Assembly: GCF_900182905.1 (NCBI RefSeq)
Contig: NZ_FXUF01000003.1
Location: 310,001 to 374,000, forward strand
Source: Anoxynatronum buryatiense
GTDB lineage: Bacteria; Bacillota; Clostridia; Peptostreptococcales; Tindalliaceae
Length of the DNA: 64,000 bases
Reading direction: 5' to 3'
Position 1 is the first letter of the stretch. Each line of letters starts with the position of its first letter. The position numbers were made by a program, and so were the translations under genes. Below, piece by piece: positions 54,422 through 63,920 of the stretch. Below the pieces are notes generated by a model. It was not told where the DNA came from, did not search any database, and was given only the letters and a program-made list of their open reading frames with translations.

Positions 54422-56253
54422 GGACAGATCCCCCCCAGATGAGTTTGCTGAAACCCACAAGCGCTACAACTTGAACGGCAATGCGGTGTTGTTTCTCCCT
54501 GAATTGACTTATTGTACTCCTTTTGAAGGAATGCTTTTGTCACTATCACATCAATATGATCCCACGGAAGCGCTTCATCGATCAAACGCTTTCCAGTTGT
54601 ATACTGTAGGGGATCAATCCCACAGGCTTCAAACGCTTCCATCCAACGTTGAAAGTTGAAGTGTTCTGCCCATCCGTCAAACCGACAACCCATTTGGTAT
54701 GCTTTCAGCAACACTCTTCCCAGACGTCGGTCCCCACGGGCAAAGACGCCTTCAAGAAAACTTGTTTGTGCATCATGATAGTTAAAACTGATGGATCGGC
54801 GGTGGCGAAATTTTTCTTTCAGCAACTGATGTTTCGCGTCAAAGGCTTCAATTGTGTCTTGGGGAACCCATTGAAACGGTGTGAAAGGCTTTGGGACAAA
54901 ATTCGAAACACTGACACTAATTCTCAAGGGGTGCGTCAATTGTTTGTCTCTTTTCTGAAAGACTTCGTGATCAAGTTTTGATACCAATTGATAAATCGCT
55001 TCTACGTCTTCATCGGTTTCGGTTGGAAGACCAATCATAAAGTACAGTTTTACCTGGCTCCAGCCGGCCTCATAGGCATTTTTCACCGCGGTAACGAGAT
55101 CCTCCTCAGAAATTCCTTTGTTAATCACATCTCTCATTCTTTGGCTCCCAGCCTCTGGGGCAAAGGTGAGTCCAGATTTTCGCACTTTCTGCACTTCTTT
55201 CAGGATTTCCATTGTCATGTTATCCAGTCTTAGAGACGGCAATGATAAACCCACTCGATCATCACAAAATTGGGCGGTCAGTGCTTCTGTCAGATTCTTT
55301 AGCTGACTATAGTCACTGGTGCTTAATGAGGAAAGCGACAGCTCTTCATAACCGGTTTCCTGAATAATGGTTTGTGCATCATCAATTAATACGCTTAGTG
55401 ACTTCTCTCGAACGGGTCGGTAGAGAACGCCTGCCTGGCAAAAGCGACAGCCTCGAATACACCCTCTAAAAAGTTCAATGGTTGCACGGTCATGAACAAC
55501 ATTTAGGTACGGTACTAAAGGCTTTTGAGGATAAAAAACAGTGTCAAGATTTTGAATGATACGTTTCTTTATTTGAACAGGTGCACTCTCATTGACTGGG
55601 CAGGTCTTAAGAAATTTTCCTGTTTTTTCATCGTAAATCGATTCATATAAACTGGGAACATATACACCTTGAAGTGATGCACACGCTATCAAGAAACTGT
55701 CTCTATCCTGTCGATGAACTCTGAAAGCTTCCATGATCTCAAGGATCACTTCCTCTGCTTCTCCAATAACAATCAAATCAGCTATTTCTGCCAATGGTTC
55801 GGGATTGTAGGCACATGGACCTCCCAAAATGACAAGGGGATCGGTTGATTTTCGTTCTGATGCCAACAGCGGAATATTGGCCAATGTCAACATATGCAAA
55901 ATATTGGTATAGCTCAGTTCATATTGAAGTGTAAAACCAATAAAATGGAATTGATGCAAAGGCGTCGTAGATTCAAGGCTAAAAAGAGGCATTTTTTGTT
56001 CAGCCATTGCTGTTTCCATGTCCTGTGCAGGGGTATAGCACCGTTCGCAAAATATGTCATGCTGTTCATTAAGCAGATGGTACATAATCAGACTGCCCAA
56101 ATGACTCATGCCAATTTCGTACAAATCAGGAAAACACCATGCAAATCTGATTGTTTCAGTTTCCACTTTTTTATGAAAACTGTTGAACTCATTGCCTATA
56201 TAGCGTGCAGGTTTTTCCACTTTTTTCAAAAGACTTTCCAGTTGAGTGTTCAT
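54418..56253 (-). CDS. TIGR03960-type B12-binding radical SAM protein
   Basis: A 611-residue protein: an N-terminal B12-binding-like Rossmann domain (VILGGPCAYNPEPLAEIADL) and a radical SAM core with CIRGCRFCQAG and YEELSLSSLSTSDY. The C-terminal part has a CRSSCSACGF cysteine group. Substrate unknown; conserved partner of the DUF2344 protein. ATG 56253 with GGAGGATATA. The context before rng and rplU is the usual one. Confidence 0.9.
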   Translation of the reverse strand: MNTQLESLLKKVEKPARYIGNEFNSFHKKVETETIRFAWCFPDLYEIGMSHLGSLIMYHLLNEQHDIFCERCYTPAQDMETAMAEQKMPLFSLESTTPLHQFHFIGFTLQYELSYTNILHMLTLANIPLLASERKSTDPLVILGGPCAYNPEPLAEIADLIVIGEAEEVILEIMEAFRVHRQDRDSFLIACASLQGVYVPSLYESIYDEKTGKFLKTCPVNESAPVQIKKRIIQNLDTVFYPQKPLVPYLNVVHDRATIELFRGCIRGCRFCQAGVLYRPVREKSLSVLIDDAQTIIQETGYEELSLSSLSTSDYSQLKNLTEALTAQFCDDRVGLSLPSLRLDNMTMEILKEVQKVRKSGLTFAPEAGSQRMRDVINKGISEEDLVTAVKNAYEAGWSQVKLYFMIGLPTETDEDVEAIYQLVSKLDHEVFQKRDKQLTHPLRISVSVSNFVPKPFTPFQWVPQDTIEAFDAKHQLLKEKFRHRRSISFNYHDAQTSFLEGVFARGDRRLGRVLLKAYQMGCRFDGWAEHFNFQRWMEAFEACGIDPLQYTTGKRLIDEALPWDHIDVIVTKAFLQKEYNKSIQGETTPHCRSSCSACGFQQTHLGGICP

Positions 56254-56334
56254 TATATCCTCCATTGGTTGCTTATACTCTCCACAAGACAAAAAAGACC
56301 ATTTGAGTCAATAGTCTTCTGTCATTCTTCCTAT

Positions 56335-56751
56335 TTATCGAGCTGTCGATTCGTATTTGTGCAAATATTGGCGCCACCGAAAATCACCGCGTTCAAGAGC
56401 TTTTAGCATAATTTCAGCACTGGCAATATTCGTGGCTACCGGTATAAGGTGTACATCACACAAGCGAATTAATGCTTGAATATCCGGTTCGTGGGGCTGG
56501 GCTGTCATGGGATCGCGAAGAAAAATAACTAAATCCATGCGATTATTGGCAATTTCAGCTCCTATTTGTTGATCTCCCCCCATTGGTCCGGATAAAAATC
56601 GATGCACTTTTAAATTAGTGCTTTCCATCACGCGTTTTCCGGTAGTACCAGTGGCAAAAATAGCATGTCTGGAAAGTATTTGCTCATAGGCTATGGCAAA
56701 ATTGACCAGCATATCCTTTTTATTGTCGTGTGCAATCAGTGCGATATTCAT
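56335..56751 (-). CDS. mgsA: Methylglyoxal synthase
   Basis: A 138-residue enzyme that converts dihydroxyacetone phosphate to methylglyoxal, a phosphate-releasing bypass of glycolysis. [33 protein letters not shown] and the catalytic Asp in [17 protein letters not shown] are present. ATG 56751 gives the normal start. rodA, often just before it in clostridia, is missing. Confidence 0.97.
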   Translation of the reverse strand: MNIALIAHDNKKDMLVNFAIAYEQILSRHAIFATGTTGKRVMESTNLKVHRFLSGPMGGDQQIGAEIANNRMDLVIFLRDPMTAQPHEPDIQALIRLCDVHLIPVATNIASAEIMLKALERGDFRWRQYLHKYESTAR

Positions 56752-56768
56752 GCATCTCTCCTGTTCCA

Positions 56769-57050
56769 TTATCTTTTCCGATCTTTCATCTGTTTGATGG
56801 GGATGTTTGCCACCAGAGCCGGCACCATCGCATCATCGGTATCGCGCTTGGTTCGTGTCATCCGAATATCGAGTTCATTTTCATCAATAACCATGTAGTC
56901 AGAAATCACTCTGATTAAATCACCTTTAATTGCGTCCAGAAAATCTTGAGAACAGTCTGCCCGATCATGGACCAGCACCAACTTCAGTCTTTCTTTGGCG
57001 ACATTTTTGCTTTTTTTGCTTTCACCCATAAAAAACTTGAAAAAATCCAC
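56769..57050 (-). CDS. minE: Cell division topological specificity factor MinE
   Basis: A 93-residue activator of MinD ATPase that drives Min oscillation. The N-terminal amphipathic helix (DFFKFFMG) is followed by [17 protein letters not shown], the MinD-contact region, and a beta-rich dimer domain. GTG start 5 nt after AGGGGGAT. It follows minD by 22 nt. Confidence 0.95.
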   Translation of the reverse strand: MDFFKFFMGESKKSKNVAKERLKLVLVHDRADCSQDFLDAIKGDLIRVISDYMVIDENELDIRMTRTKRDTDDAMVPALVANIPIKQMKDRKR

Positions 57051-57072
57051 AGAACATCCCCCTTTCTAACAT

Positions 57073-57870
57073 TTATCTGGCAAATCCAAGTATTTTCTTA
57101 AGGCGATGAATGAAATTATCCTGTAGTTCCAAATCAAGAAAAGGTACATCTTCACCAGATATACGTCTTGCTATATTGCGAAATGCCTGTCCCGCATAAG
57201 ATTGCGATCCATCTACAACAGGTTCGCCACGATTGGTGGAAATAACGATCGCCGGATCATCAGGCACAACACCTAACAAATCAATAGCCAAAATATCAAG
57301 CATATCTTCGATATTCATCATGTCACCATTTTTTACCATATCGATTTTAATACGGTTAATAATCAGCTTTGGATTACGCAACTCAGCGGCTTCCAGTAAT
57401 CCGATAATGCGGTCAGCATCTCTCACCGCAGAAATTTCCGGTGTTGTTACAACAACCGCCCGGTCTGCACCTGCTATGGCGTTCTTGAATCCTTGCTCAA
57501 TTCCAGCAGGGCAATCGACCAAAATAAAATCAAAAATTTCTTTAAGGTCTTCATGAAGCGCAATCATTTGTTCAGGGTTGATGGCATTTTTATCTCTTGT
57601 TTGCGCCGCTGGCAACAGGAAGAGGTCCGGGTAGCGCTTATCTTTAATCAGAGCCTGCTTTAACCGACAGGTTCCTTCAATCACATCCACCAGATCATAT
57701 ACAATTCGATTCTCCAGTCCAAGCACGACATCCAAATTTCGCAACCCAATGTCAGCATCAATCACTACTACTTTTTTCCCCAGCTGGGCTAATCCGGTTC
57801 CCAAATTAGCTGTCGTGGTGGTCTTGCCTACTCCACCCTTACCAGATGTAATGACTAACACTTCTCCCAT
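57073..57870 (-). CDS. minD: Septum site-determining ATPase MinD
   Basis: A 265-residue ParA-type ATPase. The deviant Walker A KGGVGKTT lies at residue 10, DADIGLRNLD and LVDCPAGIEQG follow, and the C-terminal amphipathic membrane-targeting helix (HRLKKILGFAR) is present. It recruits MinC to the membrane away from midcell. SD GAGGGG. Confidence 0.98.
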   Translation of the reverse strand: MGEVLVITSGKGGVGKTTTTANLGTGLAQLGKKVVVIDADIGLRNLDVVLGLENRIVYDLVDVIEGTCRLKQALIKDKRYPDLFLLPAAQTRDKNAINPEQMIALHEDLKEIFDFILVDCPAGIEQGFKNAIAGADRAVVVTTPEISAVRDADRIIGLLEAAELRNPKLIINRIKIDMVKNGDMMNIEDMLDILAIDLLGVVPDDPAIVISTNRGEPVVDGSQSYAGQAFRNIARRISGEDVPFLDLELQDNFIHRLKKILGFAR

Positions 57871-57881
57871 TTATTCCCCTC

Positions 57882-58574
57882 CTAATCATTTTCGCGATTT
57901 CTTGATAAAAATGGTTCAACACAAATCACCTGATCTTTTATTTTTGCTATCTCAGGATTCCAAACTTTTTCAGGCACATCATCCGGCGATCGTGTGATCA
58001 GTTGATTAATTCTCAGCTGTGTTGGTTGCAGTATCAATGCTGCCACAAACGCATTCTCCTGTCCGTTTAAACCGGCATGTGCTGTTCCCCTTAAATTTCC
58101 CATAACGACAATATTGCCGCCGGCATAAATCTCTGCTCCAGGATTCACATCTCCCAAAACAATGACGTCACCATTATGATCCACTTTTTGCCCGGAGCGC
58201 ATTGTCCCCTGAACAAATTTAGGATTTTGCTGATTGAAGTTTTGCAGCAGTGTCAGTGCAGCATTCTTCTCTTCGTCATCTGAAACTGCTATTGTTTTAC
58301 GCGAAATCTCCCGTTCTTTTTCGTGATTTTTTTGTGCATTGAGGGTCATTTGATAGTCAGATGCCAACCAATTCTCAAGCTCCTGCCTCGTTTCCTCTGA
58401 TACTCCTTCGCATGTGACAGCGGCCAATGTGGCTCCCGTGTAAAAAGCAGGTTTTTCATCAATTCTATGTCGAATCATTTCTTTAATGGTTTCATAGGGT
58501 TGATTTAAATGAACACGGATGGTCAGACCGCTTCCAGTTCCTTTAAATTCAACGGTACCCTCTCCTGTTGGCAT
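57882..58574 (-). CDS. minC: Septum site-determining protein MinC
   Basis: A 230-residue inhibitor of FtsZ assembly. The N-terminal domain is divergent; the C-terminal right-handed beta-helix carries VDHNGDVIVLGDVNPGAEIYAGGNIVVMGNLRGTAHAG in overlapping hexads, the MinD-binding surface. ATG 58574 with AGGAGGTG. First gene of minCDE. Confidence 0.95.
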   Translation of the reverse strand: MPTGEGTVEFKGTGSGLTIRVHLNQPYETIKEMIRHRIDEKPAFYTGATLAAVTCEGVSEETRQELENWLASDYQMTLNAQKNHEKEREISRKTIAVSDDEEKNAALTLLQNFNQQNPKFVQGTMRSGQKVDHNGDVIVLGDVNPGAEIYAGGNIVVMGNLRGTAHAGLNGQENAFVAALILQPTQLRINQLITRSPDDVPEKVWNPEIAKIKDQVICVEPFLSRNREND

Positions 58575-58678
58575 CGTAAACACCTCCTGGCTACATAGAC
58601 TATATTCACCGCATCAGTAACGATGTCCTTCGAAAACTCCGCAAGATGTTTATCTATCGCTATCATCTTACCATAATC

Positions 58679-61477
58679 CTATTCTGTCTGAAAACTATTA
58701 AATGCGTTTGAAACATTATGAGTCTCCTGATTCAGTCCAAGATATTCTGCAACAATTTCTCTGAAAATGGGTGCGCCATAACCTCCAGACCCACCCTGGA
58801 AAACTAACACAGCAATCGCTATTTGAGGATCTTCATAGGGTGCGAACCCAGTAAACCATGAAAAGTTATCATAATCATCCTTAAACTGATCAAGATCGCT
58901 GTTTCGAATGGATGGATTCAATAGCTTGATGGCTTCTCTCATGGCGTAACCTTCATCCTGGAACAAATAATTGTCTCGATTCTCACTCATCAGTTGTTGA
59001 GTCAATTCATCAACTTCCAATTCATTCACGCGAAACGCCGATAAATGGGTTTTTAAATATACGACCTCGTCAGCTGGTGGAATTTTACCTTCTCTTTGAG
59101 CGGTACCGGTTTTAGCCGCTACTTTAACCGGAAACTGTGTAAAGTAGTTACGGGCACCACCTGTAATAGTAGCATCATACATCCCTCTGCGAATGTGTAC
59201 AAGGTTATCGGGGTTATTCAACTTCAATGCTTCCGGCAACTGTCTCTCTGTCACTTTCTTCTGCCCGGTCTCCTGAGAAATAACCTGTTTAACAATGCTC
59301 ACCTGATGACGAATGCCCCCATTCGCTAATGTCGCCATATAATTCGCCATTTGTAAAGGTGTGTAAGCATGACTACCTTGTCCTATGGCGAAGTTCATGG
59401 TGTCTGCAAGAGACCAATTCGTCTGGTTATAATAGCTATATTTAACGAGGTCAGTGATGGCATTAGCTCTTTCTTCCCGAATGCCAGCATCTAATATATG
59501 ACGATATACCTGATATCTGGGCGGGTTGTCGTCTGCAATGGCAACAAGCTGTTCTATGACTTCCCGAAGATTAGCGTCATTCAGTTCCACTTTAGTTTCA
59601 TCTAAATCATCCAGACTCATGATTCGATTAAGATGATTGCGCAGCATCGCTTTGACTGTCCGAGCCTTGGTGTCGGGATTGGGAACACCTCCAAATCGTT
59701 CTCTTGGAATTTGTATCTCAATACCTGTAGGATCATCCAAACCAAATAAATGGGCGTAGTTCACCAGTGTATCAATATTCATTTCAAAGGGAAGGGCGCG
59801 ATTTTTACTATAGTCATAGGCATTTGCAACACTGTAAAAGTAATAGTTGTTAGAAAATGCTATTGCCTCATACAAATTTTGGTTTCCCATGGTTTGACGA
59901 CTCTGGTTCCAGAGCCAGTTCCCAAAGGAATGCTCTCCCACTTGAATATAACCCCGGTCCTGTATTCGATAATCTGGACTGAGTCCCTGTTCCAAGCCAG
60001 CAAGGCCGACCAGCATCTTGTATGTGGAACCGGGCTGTACTGCAGTGGACATTGCAATATTCATTAGTGGACGTGGTGCCAGCGGATCTCTCGGATTATC
60101 CGGCATTAAACTGTTCCAGTTTTCGCTACTTATACCTGTTACAAAAAGATTTGGATCGTAAGCCGGGTAACTGGCCATCGCCAGTACCTCGCCAGTTTTC
60201 ACATCGGTTACGACAACTGCTCCTGCATTTGCGTTTCGACGGGGTCCTTGTGTTCCAACCAAACGATTGCTTCCCCATTGAGTATCATAGCTGCCGCCCT
60301 CCTGAATGGTCAACAATACATCTTCTAAAATTTGTTCTACTTTTTTTTGAAATTCAATATCAATTGTCAAAAATACTGTTTCGCCAGGGATGGGTTCTTC
60401 TTTTTCGAGAATTCTTACCAGTCGCCCTTTGGAATCAACAACCACTCTTTGAGAACCATCTGTTCCCTTTAGCGAAGATTCAAAGCTGTGTTCAATTCCG
60501 GTTTTACCAATTATATCACTCGGGAGGTATCCATGCTCATTAATGTAGTGTTCAATTTCATTTTGCTGAGAAATTTTTCCAAGATTTCCCAAAATATGGG
60601 CAGCAGATTCATTTTCTGGATATGTGCGCACTGGCTCTACCACAATACTAACACCAGGCAAATCAAAAATCATTTCCTCAACCATCGTCACTGACTGTTG
60701 AGAAATGTCCTGTGCAATTTTAACTGGTTGGTATTGCATAAACCCCGGAAGTTGAGTATCAATCTGTTCCCGCATAGCCATTATTTTTCGTGCATCATCG
60801 TCTGAAAGTGATTCAGGAATGCGAAAGCGTTCATTTCTCAACCAATAAAATGCCTCGTCAGCTCGATGGTGCTCATCTGGAATGAAAAATTTTTGAAGCC
60901 ATTGATCCTTTTGCATTTCCTGTGTAAATTTCCATGTTCGAATTGAAATGGGGATTGTTAGTTCTGGAATAGCTAAAAGTTGCTGCTGTATCAAAGCTGG
61001 ATCAGTTTCATCTATCTCATAGCGTATTCGCAAAAGATCAAAGGCTTCTTTTGCCTGATACCATTGGGGGATGTCATAATCATCCTTCCATTTTTCAATT
61101 TCCTGATCAAAAGTATAGAAAAATCGATGACCATTATACTTAATAGGAAATTCATCAAGATAACTGTCACCATTTTTCTCAAATATTCGGATTAATTGAG
61201 CGCTAATTTCGTTAATCTGATCGTCTACCAGCTCATTCTTGGATATCTCCACCGCAAAACTGGGACGATTACCAGCCAATAAGCGCCCATACCTATCACG
61301 AATTTCTCCTCTCGGAGCGCTAATAGTAATACTCTTGACAATTCTGTTTTCTGCATACTCTCGATGCCCTTCTCCTTCTGCAATCATCAGACTGGCCAAT
61401 CGAAATATGATGATTAAAAAGAATAAAACAAACATGATAAAAATGACAACGAAACGTCTGTTAAAATTGTTGAACAT
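58679..61477 (-). CDS. mrdA: Penicillin-binding protein 2 (elongasome transpeptidase), long form
   Basis: A 932-residue class B PBP that crosslinks lateral-wall peptidoglycan. The N-terminal membrane helix is at about residues 9-30, followed by the pedestal start APRGEIRDRYGRLLAGNRPSF. The transpeptidase domain has SxxK at Ser484 (QPGSTYKML), SNN and KTGTAQREG. About 200 residues between the pedestal start and the FDLPGVSIVVEP segment, and another insert before KTG, make it longer than the 600-700 usual outside clostridia. ATG 61477 after GAGGTG. It lies 10 nt from mreD. Confidence 0.95.
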   Translation of the reverse strand: MFNNFNRRFVVIFIMFVLFFLIIIFRLASLMIAEGEGHREYAENRIVKSITISAPRGEIRDRYGRLLAGNRPSFAVEISKNELVDDQINEISAQLIRIFEKNGDSYLDEFPIKYNGHRFFYTFDQEIEKWKDDYDIPQWYQAKEAFDLLRIRYEIDETDPALIQQQLLAIPELTIPISIRTWKFTQEMQKDQWLQKFFIPDEHHRADEAFYWLRNERFRIPESLSDDDARKIMAMREQIDTQLPGFMQYQPVKIAQDISQQSVTMVEEMIFDLPGVSIVVEPVRTYPENESAAHILGNLGKISQQNEIEHYINEHGYLPSDIIGKTGIEHSFESSLKGTDGSQRVVVDSKGRLVRILEKEEPIPGETVFLTIDIEFQKKVEQILEDVLLTIQEGGSYDTQWGSNRLVGTQGPRRNANAGAVVVTDVKTGEVLAMASYPAYDPNLFVTGISSENWNSLMPDNPRDPLAPRPLMNIAMSTAVQPGSTYKMLVGLAGLEQGLSPDYRIQDRGYIQVGEHSFGNWLWNQSRQTMGNQNLYEAIAFSNNYYFYSVANAYDYSKNRALPFEMNIDTLVNYAHLFGLDDPTGIEIQIPRERFGGVPNPDTKARTVKAMLRNHLNRIMSLDDLDETKVELNDANLREVIEQLVAIADDNPPRYQVYRHILDAGIREERANAITDLVKYSYYNQTNWSLADTMNFAIGQGSHAYTPLQMANYMATLANGGIRHQVSIVKQVISQETGQKKVTERQLPEALKLNNPDNLVHIRRGMYDATITGGARNYFTQFPVKVAAKTGTAQREGKIPPADEVVYLKTHLSAFRVNELEVDELTQQLMSENRDNYLFQDEGYAMREAIKLLNPSIRNSDLDQFKDDYDNFSWFTGFAPYEDPQIAIAVLVFQGGSGGYGAPIFREIVAEYLGLNQETHNVSNAFNSFQTE

Positions 61478-61487
61478 TGGTTTCACC

Positions 61488-61985
61488 TCAGTATTGCTTC
61501 TTCATCACATGCCACTGCAATAACTTGCGAACAAATGCATAGACAGGAATCGTCATGATTAACTGATAGAGGAACTGAATCATCCAAACCTGATGGATCG
61601 CATATAAAAGATCAACCTGATAACCTAACAAAAATACAAAAAGCAGGTAAATGCTTTCATGAAATAGAGTCGCCAACATGACTAAAATCAGTGGGGTAGT
61701 CACATGTTCAGCAAATATCTTCCGATTGTAGTGAGCAACAAAATAACCGGTAAGCATAAAACTGATGGCACTGACTCCAATGATGCGCCCAACTACAATA
61801 TCCTTTGTCAACCCTGCAAGTAAACCGATCAGTCCGGCATTGCCTTCTTCTTCATACAAGGCATAACTGATGACCAGAATCAACGTCAGATTGGGTACGA
61901 CACCGTTGATAGATAAAAAAGGAAAAAGTGCAGATTCAGCAATGATGGAAAGCAGAACAGTAAAGGCAATCACATATTTTTGCAT
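61488..61985 (-). CDS. mreD: Rod shape-determining protein MreD
   Basis: A 165-residue integral membrane protein with about five helices, the MreD signature NLTLILVISYALYEEEGNAGLIGLLAGL, and a basic C-terminus. Partner of MreC and PBP2 in the elongasome. It lies between mreC (9 nt) and PBP2 (10 nt). Confidence 0.95.
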   Translation of the reverse strand: MQKYVIAFTVLLSIIAESALFPFLSINGVVPNLTLILVISYALYEEEGNAGLIGLLAGLTKDIVVGRIIGVSAISFMLTGYFVAHYNRKIFAEHVTTPLILVMLATLFHESIYLLFVFLLGYQVDLLYAIHQVWMIQFLYQLIMTIPVYAFVRKLLQWHVMKKQY

Positions 61986-61994
61986 ATCCAGCCT

Positions 61995-62846
61995 CTATTC
62001 ATCAATGGTTCGCGGACTGATAACCAGCACTTTATCTAGTCGATTAAAGTTAACAGCCGGCTCAACATTCACACTTTTAAGCAATAAATCAGGCGTTCTG
62101 TCAATCGTTGTAACTTCACCAATAAGAATTCCTTTTGGGTACAAACCAATTCCTGAAGTAATTAATTGATCTCCCACGACCACTTCAGCATCTGGGTCAA
62201 ATAGATATCCTGATAGCTCATTGGTAACGCTTCCTGAAATAATTCCCTGAAGCGAGCCATCACGCAATACCTGAAAACTAACAGAGCTGCTGTTATCTAT
62301 GATGGCAATTACCTTTGACCAAAAATGACCAGTTTCATAGACGCGACCCACCAAACCTCCAGAGCCAATAACAACACTGTCTTTTTCAACACCTTGTTGT
62401 GAACCCGCATCTATTGTGAACATTTCAAACCAGTTTCCGGGATTTTTTGCAATCACATTGGCTGTTACCGGGAAGAAGTCATCACGTCTGTCTATACTAT
62501 TTAGTGTTCTCTGCAGCTGCTGCAACTCAGATAATTCTTCCTGAGTAAGTTGAAGCTCTATAAGCTGATGCTGCAATGACTCATTAATAGCTCTCAGTTG
62601 ATTGTTTTCATCTTTAATATCCGAAGAGCGAATTAGAGTAACCAGGCTTTCCTCCACCTGAGACATCCCTTTTGAAATCATGCGCTGTATAGGTAAAAAT
62701 ACATTTCCCAAGCCTCGCTCAAGAATGAATATTTGCTCCCTTTGATGGGAAGTGAAGCCGATTATCATAATCAAGACAATCACAACGATAGTCAGAATAA
62801 TCGGTACATGGTTTTTGTCATTCAAGTTGATCAATTCATTCACCAT
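61995..62846 (-). CDS. mreC: Rod shape-determining protein MreC
   Basis: A 283-residue bitopic protein. One N-terminal helix (about residues 15-32), then a coiled coil with repeated LQHQLIELQLTQEELSELQQL, then two beta-barrel subdomains with GLVGRVYETGHFWSKV and GSLQGIISG. It scaffolds PBP2 outside the membrane. mreB, which normally precedes it, is not here. Confidence 0.96.
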   Translation of the reverse strand: MVNELINLNDKNHVPIILTIVVIVLIMIIGFTSHQREQIFILERGLGNVFLPIQRMISKGMSQVEESLVTLIRSSDIKDENNQLRAINESLQHQLIELQLTQEELSELQQLQRTLNSIDRRDDFFPVTANVIAKNPGNWFEMFTIDAGSQQGVEKDSVVIGSGGLVGRVYETGHFWSKVIAIIDNSSSVSFQVLRDGSLQGIISGSVTNELSGYLFDPDAEVVVGDQLITSGIGLYPKGILIGEVTTIDRTPDLLLKSVNVEPAVNFNRLDKVLVISPRTIDE

Positions 62847-62887
62847 CTTTAACGTATACTCAATATTTGGATTTCATGACACTGGGT

Positions 62888-63598
62888 CTATTGAAAAGAG
62901 CAAGCATCTAATTCTCGCAGGCTTACACTCACATTGTCACCAATTATAACATGATCGATGACTGAGATGCCCAAGAGTTTTCCTGCTTCAATAAGTCTTT
63001 TGGTAATCTGAATATCTTCTTTGCTGGGTGAAGGGTCTCCACTGGGATGATTGTGAACTAATGCGATAGCTGCACAACTGTTCTTTATCGCGGGTAGAAA
63101 CACTTCTCTCGGATGAACAATGGAAGCATTCAGGCTGCCCACTGAAATTTCTTCGATCTTCAATACTTCATGCTTTGTATTTAACAGTAGAATGCAAAAT
63201 TTTTCCTTTTGAAGAAAACGCAAATCATCCATCAGTAATCTGGAAATGTCTTCTGGGTTTTTTATCTTATACCGTTGATTTTGCTCCCTTAGTGAAATGC
63301 GTTTACCAAGCTCAACAGCTGCCATGATTTGACAAGCCTTTGCAGTCCCAATTCCCTTTATTTCACACAACTCACTAATTGTTGTATTTCTAAGAAACAC
63401 AATCCCTTCATTCGGGTGGTGACACAGTATTCGGCGGCCCAGTTCAACAGCACTAACATCCTGAGTTCCACTACTTAGAATTATCCCCAGCAGTTCAGGA
63501 TTGGAAAGTACGTGGGCACCAGCACTTTGCATACGTTCACGCGGTCGTTCAGATGCAGGCATTTTCTTGATGGTTGTTTGATATGAATCCAGTGTCAT
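62888..63598 (-). CDS. radC: RadC family JAB1/MPN-domain protein
   Basis: A 236-residue protein: N-terminal HhH region (LCEIKGIGTAKACQIMAAVELG) and a C-terminal JAMM metal motif HVIIG preceded by ALVHNHPSGDPSPSKED. Probable metalloprotease fold; its role in DNA repair is doubtful. ATG 63598 gives the usual MTLDSYQTTIKKMP start but lies only 3 nt from GGAGG; a GTG at 63637 is the alternative. It lies just before mreC, a conserved neighbourhood minus mreB. Confidence 0.93.
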   Translation of the reverse strand: MTLDSYQTTIKKMPASERPRERMQSAGAHVLSNPELLGIILSSGTQDVSAVELGRRILCHHPNEGIVFLRNTTISELCEIKGIGTAKACQIMAAVELGKRISLREQNQRYKIKNPEDISRLLMDDLRFLQKEKFCILLLNTKHEVLKIEEISVGSLNASIVHPREVFLPAIKNSCAAIALVHNHPSGDPSPSKEDIQITKRLIEAGKLLGISVIDHVIIGDNVSVSLRELDACSFQ

Positions 63599-63637
63599 CC
63601 GCCTCCAGATGATAACCAATAATAGTATTTTTTCCAC

Positions 63638-63886
63638 CTAAAGCTTTTTGAATATCAATACAGCGATAATAACACCCAATAATCCAGCAAGGTTCAGATC
63701 GATCAACAAACTTAATTGAAAAGAAATAATGCTTAAATCAATGCCAAACTCTTTGATCCCCAGTGGACCTGGTCCATAGCTGAGCAGAGGAATGAACCTG
63801 GAAAGCACCGCCCCCAACAGACTGCCTATTAAAACACCAGTAACCAGCATAAAAAGAAGTACTCCCATATTTTTGCTGCGATGCAT
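63638..63886 (-). CDS. DUF4321 membrane protein
   Basis: An 82-residue protein with two hydrophobic helices (VLLFMLVTGVLIGSLLGAVL and the C-terminal LAGLLGVIIAVLIFK) and a middle YGPGPLGIKEFGIDL. DUF4321 members have no known role and sit before radC/mreB in clostridia. ATG 63886 is 11 nt after AGGAGG; an in-frame ATG at 63913 lacks an SD. Confidence 0.85.
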   Translation of the reverse strand: MHRSKNMGVLLFMLVTGVLIGSLLGAVLSRFIPLLSYGPGPLGIKEFGIDLSIISFQLSLLIDLNLAGLLGVIIAVLIFKKL

Positions 63887-63920
63887 GTTCTCTGGCACCT
63901 CCTGTCTATCCAATAATCTG

